A stretch of 7,221 nt of DNA from Candidatus Kappaea frigidicola (lineage in GTDB: Bacteria > Omnitrophota > Gorgyraeia > JAGLLT01): NCBI GenBank assembly GCA_030765555.1, contig JAVCCI010000071.1:1-7221 (forward strand), in the 5' to 3' direction. The position numbers and the translations under genes are program-made. A model generated the notes under the pieces. That model worked only from the letters and a program-made list of their open reading frames with translations. It ran no database searches and was not told the origin of the DNA. Below, one piece after another: positions 1 through 6,389 of the stretch (position 1 is the stretch's first letter; every line of letters begins with the position of its first letter).

Positions 1-40
1 AACGCTTAAGAACTCAAATAAAAGTTAAGAAATAGATACT

Positions 41-3000
41 ATGGAACATTCAAATTTTGTTCATCTACACAATCATACTCTCTTTAGCCTCCTAGATGGC
101 GCTTGCCATCTAAAAGACATGATGGAGGCGGCCCACAAGTACAAAATGCCGGCTGTAGCCATTACAGACCATGGAAATATGTTCGGCGCCATAGAGTTTT
201 ACACACAGGCAGTTAATTATGGCCTCAAACCTATAATCGGTTCAGAGATATACGTTGCTCCTGGCTCACGATTCGAGAAAGCCGGCCGGCTCGGTAAAGA
301 AACAGCTAATCATTTGACTCTTTTAGCTAAAAACGAAGAAGGCTATAAAAATCTTATGAAATTAGTTTCCATTGGCTACCTTGAAGGATTCTATTATAAA
401 CCCCGAGTTGATCTTGAGTCTCTAAGGATACATTCCAAGGGCCTAGTAGCAATGAGCGGTTGCCTAAAGGGAAGAATACCAAGACTACTCATGACCGAGC
501 AAGCTGATGAAGCTAAAAAATTAGCCGCTGAGTTATATGAAATGTTTGAGGGTGATTTTTATCTTGAGCTTCAAGATCATGGCATGCAGGAACAAAAAGA
601 ATTAAATCGTCTACTTATTAAGCTTTCTAAAGAATTAAATATTTCTCTAGTTGCTACTAACGATGTCCACTATATCAAAAAAGAGCATGCCCGAGCTCAT
701 GAAACCTTACTCTGCCTCCAAACACAAACAACCCTTGATGACCCTAGCCATATGCGATTACAGACCGATGAATTCTACTTTAAAAGCCCTGAAGAAATGA
801 AGGAGCTATTCAAGGAAGTCCCTGAGGCCATTAAAAATACAATAGAGATAACTCAAAAATGCAACCTAGAACTATCTTTCGACAAAGACTATTTACCAAA
901 ATTTAGCCCACCGAAAGGATTAACGAACAACAAATATTTGAATCAACTCTGCTATGAGGGGGCAAAGAATAAATTTATTACTATTTCTGATGAACTTAAA
1001 AAACGACTTGATTACGAATTAAATATTATAGAAAAGTCTGGCTTTACAAGCTATTTTCTTATGGTTTGGGATTTTGTTAAATTTGCAAAGGAACAAAAAA
1101 TCATGGTTGGACCAGGAAGGGGATCAGCAGCTGGAAGCGCTGTAGCCTATTCATTAGATATAACTAATATTGATCCCATAAAACATGATTTAATTTTTGA
1201 AAGATTTCTTAATCCCGAAAGAACAAGTATGCCTGATATCGATATTGATTTTTCTGATGAACGCAGGCAAGAAGTTATTGATTATGTTACCAATAAATAT
1301 GGCAAAAAGAATGTAGCTCAAATTATTACATTCGGAACTATGGCTGCTCGCGCTGTAATTCGAGATGTTGCCCGAGCAACTAATTTTACTTATGCTGAAG
1401 CTGATAAAATAGCTAAGCTTATACCTTCAGACCCAAAAATGACACTAACCAAGGCATTGAAAGCCGAACCAGAACTAAATAGTCTCTATGAAAATGATGA
1501 AAGAATAACTCAATTAATTGACACTTCAAAAATCCTTGAAGGCTTAAAAAGGCACGCTTCGATGCATGCTGCAGGTGTTGTTATTTCAGATGACGAACTA
1601 ACTAATCATGTGCCTCTTTTTAAAACTAGTGAAGGCCAAATAACTACTAGCTATGATATGGAATCACTAAAAAAGATTGGCCTAGTTAAAATGGATTTTC
1701 TTGGTCTAAAAACATTAACTGTTATTGAAAAAGCTTGCAAAATCATCAAGAGAGTAGACGGGGTGGAAATTGATATTAACAACCTATCCTTAGATGATAA
1801 AAACACATTTAAACTTCTTAGTGATTCAAAATCTATGGGGGTTTTTCAACTTGAAAGTACTGGCATGCGTGATCTGCTAAGAAAACTAAAGCCTGAGGTC
1901 TTTGATGATATCGTAGCTTTACTTGCTCTCTATAGACCTGGTCCGCTTGGCAGCGGTCTGGTGGATGATTTTATTCATCGAAAACACGGCAGGTCTCCCG
2001 TAAAATATTTACACCCAAAACTAAAACCCATATTGGAGGAAACTTACGGAATCCTTTTGCATCAGGATCAGATTATGGTTATGGGTGTCGAGTTGGCCGG
2101 TTTTTCTTTTGCTCAAGCGGACATTTTGATGAGAGCTATCAGCAAGAAAAGGCCAGAACAGATGGAACAACTTCATGGTGATTTTATTATTGGAGCAGTA
2201 AAACGGGGTATAAGTGAAAAAATTGCTGAAAATATATTTACTCTCATTTCACACTTTACAGGGTATGGCTTTAACAAAGCTCACACGACATGCTACGCAG
2301 ATATAGCTTATCAAACCGCCTATCTTAAGGCTAATTATACAATAGAATTTCTAACATCTCTTCTAACAAGTGAAAAAAATAATGCGGATAAAATTGCCTT
2401 ATACATTGAAGATGCTAAAAGTTTTGCAATAGAGATACTGCCGCCTGACGTTGATGAAAGCTTTGCTGAATTTACCGTTGTAAAGGATAAAAATTCTATA
2501 AGATTCGGGTTATCTGCTGTAAAAAATGTGGGAGAAGGCGCAATCGACTCAATCATAAAGGCTAGAATAAAAGGGGGTAAGTTTACTTCTCTATATGATT
2601 TTGCTACCCGCATAGATACAAGACTTGTAAATCACAGAGTTTTTGAAAGCCTTATTAAATGTGGCGCCTTTAGCAGCTTTAACTTGAAGCGCTCACAGCT
2701 AATGTCTATATTAGATAAAACATTAGATGCTGCTAATAAGCTTCATAAAGATAAGGCTGCAGGCCAATTGTCTTTCTTAAATGATTTGGGTAACGAAAAC
2801 GGTTTTGACAGTACTTTTATAAATATACCAGATATAGAAGAATGGCCCGAAAATGAAATTCTGACTTATGAAAAACAATACTTAGGTTTTTACATCACAG
2901 GACACCCCCTAGCTCAATATTCAAAATTACTAAAATTCTTTTCAAAATTACCTGTTTCTCAATTAAAAGAAGGAACTGATGGTGCGGAAATATACATTGC

Positions 3001-3493
3001 AGGAGTTATTGCTAATATTCGTAAGACCATAACCAAGAAAAAGGGTGAGAGAATGGCTATATTGCGCCTTGAAGATCTCACTGGACAGACAGATGTCTTA
3101 GTTTTTCCTAAGGCTTATACTAAATCAAGTGAGGCAATTATAACTGATGCTATCGTAGTCGTTAAAGGACGTTTGAACCTTAAAGAAGATACTCCCAAAA
3201 TTATTGCTGATGATATCATGCCTATCCAAGAAGCCAGAAAAAAGTTTACCTCTGCCATAGAAATCAATTTAAACACAGCCGGATTAGAGGAAGATACCCT
3301 AAAATCCCTCAAAGAAGCTTTAGCAGTACACCCCGGAAGGACTCCTGTATACTTAAACTTCACAGAACCTAGTGGCAAAAAACAAAAAATGCTTCTAAAT
3401 GAAGATATAAAAGTCAGGGCCGAAGAAGCTCTCATAGAAAAACTTGAGAAAATTGTAGGTCAAGATGCTGTGATAATTCAAGTTTGCCCTTGA
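41..3493 (+). CDS. dnaE: DNA polymerase III alpha subunit (DnaE1 type), complete
   Basis: Replicative C-family DNA polymerase that extends the primer at the fork as part of the cytoplasmic Pol III holoenzyme. At 1150 residues it matches the usual DnaE1 length (about 1160 in E. coli). Visible in order: an N-terminal PHP domain (about 5-215) with HLHNHT (8-13), TDHG (42-45), GSE (67-69), SGC (139-141) and NDVH (207-210); the polymerase core with GPGRGSAAGS (357-366), the catalytic PDIDID (398-403; D401 and D403) and KMDFLGL (550-556; D552); GVFQLES (600-606), YRPGPL (631-636) and HQDQIM (674-679); a helix-hairpin-helix region (about 820-880); a likely beta-clamp peptide QLSFL (909-913); an OB fold (about 984-1062); and a C-terminal domain. 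The ATG at 41 puts the PHP motif at the family-typical distance from the start. There is no strong Shine-Dalgarno sequence upstream, only weak AAGAAA. Family assignment is very secure. Confidence 0.98.
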   Translation: MEHSNFVHLHNHTLFSLLDGACHLKDMMEAAHKYKMPAVAITDHGNMFGAIEFYTQAVNYGLKPIIGSEIYVAPGSRFEKAGRLGKETANHLTLLAKNEEGYKNLMKLVSIGYLEGFYYKPRVDLESLRIHSKGLVAMSGCLKGRIPRLLMTEQADEAKKLAAELYEMFEGDFYLELQDHGMQEQKELNRLLIKLSKELNISLVATNDVHYIKKEHARAHETLLCLQTQTTLDDPSHMRLQTDEFYFKSPEEMKELFKEVPEAIKNTIEITQKCNLELSFDKDYLPKFSPPKGLTNNKYLNQLCYEGAKNKFITISDELKKRLDYELNIIEKSGFTSYFLMVWDFVKFAKEQKIMVGPGRGSAAGSAVAYSLDITNIDPIKHDLIFERFLNPERTSMPDIDIDFSDERRQEVIDYVTNKYGKKNVAQIITFGTMAARAVIRDVARATNFTYAEADKIAKLIPSDPKMTLTKALKAEPELNSLYENDERITQLIDTSKILEGLKRHASMHAAGVVISDDELTNHVPLFKTSEGQITTSYDMESLKKIGLVKMDFLGLKTLTVIEKACKIIKRVDGVEIDINNLSLDDKNTFKLLSDSKSMGVFQLESTGMRDLLRKLKPEVFDDIVALLALYRPGPLGSGLVDDFIHRKHGRSPVKYLHPKLKPILEETYGILLHQDQIMVMGVELAGFSFAQADILMRAISKKRPEQMEQLHGDFIIGAVKRGISEKIAENIFTLISHFTGYGFNKAHTTCYADIAYQTAYLKANYTIEFLTSLLTSEKNNADKIALYIEDAKSFAIEILPPDVDESFAEFTVVKDKNSIRFGLSAVKNVGEGAIDSIIKARIKGGKFTSLYDFATRIDTRLVNHRVFESLIKCGAFSSFNLKRSQLMSILDKTLDAANKLHKDKAAGQLSFLNDLGNENGFDSTFINIPDIEEWPENEILTYEKQYLGFYITGHPLAQYSKLLKFFSKLPVSQLKEGTDGAEIYIAGVIANIRKTITKKKGERMAILRLEDLTGQTDVLVFPKAYTKSSEAIITDAIVVVKGRLNLKEDTPKIIADDIMPIQEARKKFTSAIEINLNTAGLEEDTLKSLKEALAVHPGRTPVYLNFTEPSGKKQKMLLNEDIKVRAEEALIEKLEKIVGQDAVIIQVCP

Positions 3494-3518
3494 CATTCTT
3501 GTTTTTATTATGTATTAT
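3490..3518 (+). promoter_or_regulatory. Sigma70-type promoter for the HU/IHF-like gene
   Basis: TTGACA (3490-3495) is a perfect -35 box and TATTAT (3513-3518) is a 5/6 match to the -10 box, with the optimal 17-nt spacer. The predicted start of transcription is near 3525-3526, giving a 5' leader of about 38 nt that includes the Shine-Dalgarno sequence of the downstream gene. The -35 box overlaps the dnaE stop codon (TGA, 3491-3493). The assignment comes from sequence match and position alone and has no experimental support. Confidence 0.75.
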
Positions 3519-3549
3519 TACTCTTAGAAACAAAAGAAGTTATAAAAAT

Positions 3550-3557
3550 TAAGGGGG
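3550..3557 (+). promoter_or_regulatory. Strong Shine-Dalgarno sequence of the HU/IHF-like gene
   Basis: TAAGGGGG differs from the ideal TAAGGAGG by one base, which could still form a G-U wobble with 16S rRNA. It lies 6 nt before the ATG at 3564 and fixes that start. It is the only strong ribosome-binding site in the window. Confidence 0.85.
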
Positions 3558-3563
3558 CAAGAT

Positions 3564-3836
3564 ATGACCAAAAAGGACATAGTATTAAAAATTGCCAACG
3601 AATCCAAAATTAAACAGATTGATGTCAAGAAGGTTGTTCAGAAAACTCTTGAATGCATAATAGAAAACCTTCAAGAAGGCAAAAAAGTTGAATTAAGGAA
3701 TTTTGGTGTCTTTAAGATCAAACAGCGTCGAGGTAGAACCGGACGAAACCCAAGAACGGGTGACGTGGTACCGGTTCCTCCGAAAAAAGTTGTAGTTTTT
3801 AAACCTGGTTTGGTAATGAAAAAAAAGATAAAGTAA
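3564..3836 (+). CDS. HU/IHF family DNA-binding protein
   Basis: Small basic nucleoid protein of 90 residues, the usual size of HU and IHF subunits. These proteins dimerise and bend DNA by inserting beta-arm prolines into the minor groove. Helical N-terminal half (about 3-38), then the family signature at 46-66: NFGVF (46-50), a basic arm QRRGRTGR (54-61), and NPRTG (62-66) whose P63 fits the intercalating proline. The chain ends with VVFKPG (77-82) and a lysine-rich tail. It has its own promoter and a strong Shine-Dalgarno sequence, and a terminator follows, so it is probably transcribed alone and abundantly. LRNFGVF resembles IHF slightly more than classical HU, but one sequence cannot separate an HU homodimer from an IHF subunit, so I give no symbol. 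Family assignment is secure. Confidence 0.95.
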   Translation: MTKKDIVLKIANESKIKQIDVKKVVQKTLECIIENLQEGKKVELRNFGVFKIKQRRGRTGRNPRTGDVVPVPPKKVVVFKPGLVMKKKIK

Positions 3837-3902
3837 ATTTTTATTTAACTCAAAAACATTTTTTTTAAGTCAAATTTATTTATCTAACATCAAAACTTGA
3901 TA
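3837..3902 (+). other. AT-rich intergenic spacer before the terminator
   Basis: This stretch has only 10 G or C in 66 bases and contains A and T runs, including T8. It also holds a small inverted repeat, ATCAA-AAC-TTGAT (3889-3901). I see no ORF and no convincing -35/-10 pair. It is the 3' untranslated region of the HU-like mRNA and could also hold a weak, non-consensus promoter for hisS. Confidence 0.4.
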
Positions 3903-3939
3903 AGCCCCAGCCCACAAACCTCTTGGGGCTATTTGTTTA
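3903..3939 (+). terminator. Intrinsic terminator between the HU/IHF-like gene and hisS
   Basis: AGCCCCA (3903-3909) pairs perfectly with TGGGGCT (3924-3930) across a 14-nt loop, and the T-rich tract ATTTGTTTA follows. It is oriented to end transcripts from the HU-like gene. The T tract is interrupted and the loop is long, so termination may be partial. The tract ends about 6 nt before the hisS ATG, which also makes a leader or attenuator role for hisS possible. In the opposite direction no T tract follows the stem. Confidence 0.75.
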
Positions 3940-3945
3940 TAACAT

Positions 3946-5217
3946 ATGAAAATTCAATCCCTTAAAGGTACTAACGATATTCTTCCTTCAGAAATTAAGA
4001 AGTGGCAACTTCTTGAGAATGCTTGCCGCACTCTTTTCGAATTGTACGGCTATGAAGAAATACGCACACCCATAATTGAAAAATCCGAACTATTCAAAAG
4101 AAGTGTTGGCGAAGCTACTGATATAGTCCAGAAAGAAATGTTCATCTTTAGAGATAAGGCAGAAAGAAGCATATGCCTAAGACCAGAAGAGACCGCTGCT
4201 GTAGCTAGAGCTTATATCCAACATAATTTAGCTAATAAAACAGGAATGGCTAAGCTTTATTACATGGGGCCTATGTTTAGAAGTGAGAGGCCTCAAGCTG
4301 GCCGATATAGGCAATTCAACCAATTCGGCGCAGAAGCTATAGGCTCTTACAGTCCACACCTTGATGCCGAATTAATCGCTCTCATGGATGAATTAGTAAC
4401 CAAAATGGGTTTAAAAGAATACGACATCTTAATAAATTCATTAGGTTGCAAGAAAGATCGCCAAACCTATAAAAAGAAGTTGCTAGATTACAGCCTAAAA
4501 GATAAAAATATTATAGATAAATTGTGTTCCGATTGCCAGAAACGCATCAAATCCAACCCCTTAAGGGTGCTCGATTGCAAAAACCCTGAGTGCCGTAAAT
4601 TAGTAAATAAATTACCCACACCCAAAGATTGCCTCTGTCAGGATTGTCAAGATCACTACAGCAAGGTTAAAACGCTTTTAGATAGCTTGAAAATAAAATA
4701 CATAGAAGACCCTCTACTTGTAAGAGGCTTGGATTACTACAACCGAACAACATTTGAGTTGGTGCATGGAGGTCTAGGCGCACAGAATGCCATACTTGCT
4801 GGCGGCAGATATGACAATCTAATTTCTTCTTTTGGCGGCGCAGATACTGGAGCTTGCGGTTTTGCTGGAGGCATGGAACGATTAATATTAGCTTGTGAAG
4901 CTGAAAAAATCAATTTGCCACTCAAAGACTCAATCTCTGTATACATTGTAACCCTGGATGAATCTTTTTATAAATACGGGTTTGATATTTTACACACATT
5001 AAGGAAAAGCGGTATCAAAGCTCATATTTCTTATGAAGCAAAATCCCTAAAAGCTCAAATGCGCCAAGCTAACAAGCTTAATTCGCGCTTTGCCATTATC
5101 ATAGGTGAAGATGAAGTAAAGAGTAAAAAATATACCCTTAAAGACATGCAAGAGCATGAACAGGAATTGATTGATAAAAAAACTTTGTTAAATAAAATTA
5201 TTAAATTAAATGCCTAA
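3946..5217 (+). CDS. hisS: Histidyl-tRNA synthetase
   Basis: Class II aminoacyl-tRNA synthetase that charges tRNAHis with histidine using ATP, in the cytoplasm as a dimer. The 423-residue length is standard. Visible in order: the N-terminal LKGTNDILP (6-14); motif 1 region (about 38-68); LRPEETA (78-84) in the histidine-binding segment; motif 2 around MFRSE (110-114) with R112; an insertion domain with seven cysteines (C194, C197, C211, C216, C229, C231, C234); the HisRS-specific LVRGLDYYNRTTFE (258-271) with R260; GGRYDNL (286-292); motif 3 GFAGGMERL (305-313); and a C-terminal anticodon-binding domain (about 330-423). The ATG at 3946 gives the family-typical N-terminus, but no Shine-Dalgarno sequence precedes it. 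The first position after E81 is E82, where the family usually has G (LRPEGTA). No T-box elements are visible upstream. The gene overlaps dgt by 8 nt. Assignment is very secure. Confidence 0.98.
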   Translation: MKIQSLKGTNDILPSEIKKWQLLENACRTLFELYGYEEIRTPIIEKSELFKRSVGEATDIVQKEMFIFRDKAERSICLRPEETAAVARAYIQHNLANKTGMAKLYYMGPMFRSERPQAGRYRQFNQFGAEAIGSYSPHLDAELIALMDELVTKMGLKEYDILINSLGCKKDRQTYKKKLLDYSLKDKNIIDKLCSDCQKRIKSNPLRVLDCKNPECRKLVNKLPTPKDCLCQDCQDHYSKVKTLLDSLKIKYIEDPLLVRGLDYYNRTTFELVHGGLGAQNAILAGGRYDNLISSFGGADTGACGFAGGMERLILACEAEKINLPLKDSISVYIVTLDESFYKYGFDILHTLRKSGIKAHISYEAKSLKAQMRQANKLNSRFAIIIGEDEVKSKKYTLKDMQEHEQELIDKKTLLNKIIKLNA

Positions 5218-6373
5218 TAGATTAGATATTGAAAAAAAAGAGTTAAATCATCTTGCTCCTTACGCAGTAAAGAGCTCCGAAAGTCGTGGACGAGAATTCA
5301 AAGAGAGCAAACATGAATATCGTGGATGTTTCCAAAGAGACAAAGACCGCATAACATATTCCACTGCCTTTAGGCGCCTCCAATACAAAACTCAGGTATT
5401 CGTAAATTACGAAGGGGACCACTATAGAACACGATTAACGCATACCCTAGAAGTTACCCAAATAGCTAGATCTCTAGCCAGAAACTTAGGCTTAAACGAA
5501 GACCTAGTAGAAGCTATTGCCCTTGCGCACGATATAGGACACACGCCCTTTGGGCATGCAGGAGAATATGCACTAAATGCTATCATGCAGAAATACGGTG
5601 GCTTTGAACATAATCGGCATGCCTTAAGAATTGTAGACTACTACGAAGAAAAGTATCCTGATTTCAAAGGCTTAAACTTAACATGGGAGGTCAGAGAGGG
5701 CATAATTAAACATTCTTCAACTTATGATAAGCCTAAAAACGAGAGTTTTAGCTCAAGCAAGAGGCCGTCATTAGAAGGTCAAGTTGTGAATTTGGCTGAT
5801 GAAATTGCCTACAATAATCACGACTTGGACGATGGCATAAGTTCGGGCTTGATTTCTCCTGAAAGCCTTGATACAATTGAACTTTGGAAAAGAGTCAAAA
5901 AGAGTATCGTGAAAAAATATCCAAAAGCTGATACAAGAACCATAAGGTCTTTAATAATTAAGAATATGATTAATATTTACGTTAAGGATTTAACCACTGA
6001 AACTATAAAGAATATTAAAAAATATAACATTGACTCAGTTGATAAGGTAAGGACATCTAAGAAAAACATTGTTTCTTTCAGTCCAGAATTTGAAAAACAA
6101 AAAAAGCAGGTAAGTGAGTTCTTATATGACAATCTCTACATGCATCCATATGTTATTAGGATGTCAGATAAATCGACGCGCTTCTTAGGGAAACTTTTTA
6201 ATGCTTACCTTGAGAAACCTCAGCTGATGCCAAAAATTAGGCTTAAATACATTGAAGCTAAGAGCACAAAAAAACACAAATATCAAGTTATCTGTGATTA
6301 TATTGCTGGCATGACAGATAGATTTGCACTACAAGAATATAAAAAGTTATTTGACCCTAACGAAAAAGTATAA
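5210..6373 (+). CDS. dgt: dGTPase-like dNTP triphosphohydrolase (HD superfamily)
   Basis: Enzyme that hydrolyses a dNTP to a deoxynucleoside plus inorganic triphosphate, limiting or balancing the dNTP pool in the cytoplasm. Sequence evidence: N-terminal family segment with SRGREF (25-30), FQRDKDRI (41-48) and STAFRRLQYKTQVF (51-64); the HD metal site H78 (TRLTHT), H107-D108 (AHDIGH) and D197 (NLADEIAY), with accessory histidines H111, H116, H134 and H168; and the C-terminal YIAGMTDRFA (364-373) typical of the family. At 387 residues it matches the shorter bacterial dGTPase-like proteins rather than E. coli Dgt (505), so the preferred substrate may not be dGTP. The ATG at 5210 overlaps the hisS stop by 8 nt and has no Shine-Dalgarno sequence, so translation probably depends on ribosomes finishing hisS. 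Residues about 225-300 look weakly conserved. The family is secure; substrate choice is unknown. Confidence 0.95.
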   Translation: MPNRLDIEKKELNHLAPYAVKSSESRGREFKESKHEYRGCFQRDKDRITYSTAFRRLQYKTQVFVNYEGDHYRTRLTHTLEVTQIARSLARNLGLNEDLVEAIALAHDIGHTPFGHAGEYALNAIMQKYGGFEHNRHALRIVDYYEEKYPDFKGLNLTWEVREGIIKHSSTYDKPKNESFSSSKRPSLEGQVVNLADEIAYNNHDLDDGISSGLISPESLDTIELWKRVKKSIVKKYPKADTRTIRSLIIKNMINIYVKDLTTETIKNIKKYNIDSVDKVRTSKKNIVSFSPEFEKQKKQVSEFLYDNLYMHPYVIRMSDKSTRFLGKLFNAYLEKPQLMPKIRLKYIEAKSTKKHKYQVICDYIAGMTDRFALQEYKKLFDPNEKV

Positions 6374-6389
6374 GTGATTAATTAAGAAG

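Noticed and set aside
1..40. End of an upstream gene
   Set aside because: All three + frames contain stops within 40 nt and no recognisable protein end can be assigned from so little sequence.
2335..2613. Minus-strand open frame of 92 codons inside dnaE
   Set aside because: It lies wholly opposite conserved DnaE coding sequence, has no recognisable domain, and is best explained as a shadow of the real gene.
3115..3435. Minus-strand open frame of 106 codons inside the dnaE 3' part
   Set aside because: It is opposite the OB and C-terminal region of DnaE and shows no recognisable domain, so there is no support for expression.
3478..3507. Possible terminator at the dnaE end: TCAAG-TTTGCC-CTTGA followed by a T-rich stretch
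   Set aside because: The stem has only 5 weak base pairs, and the T tract starts several bases after it. The same bases are better explained as the HU promoter. Weak termination cannot be excluded.
3889..3901. Inverted repeat ATCAA-AAC-TTGAT as an operator
   Set aside because: Arms of 5 bp in an AT-rich spacer are expected by chance, and no promoter is clearly associated with it.
3837..3945. T-box riboswitch or tRNA-responsive leader for hisS
   Set aside because: The gap is only 109 nt, and I see no AGGGUGGNACCGCG-like T-box sequence or specifier stem.
4737..4946. Minus-strand open frame of 69 codons inside hisS
   Set aside because: It is opposite HisRS motif 3 and its flanks, and is a shadow of a strongly conserved region.
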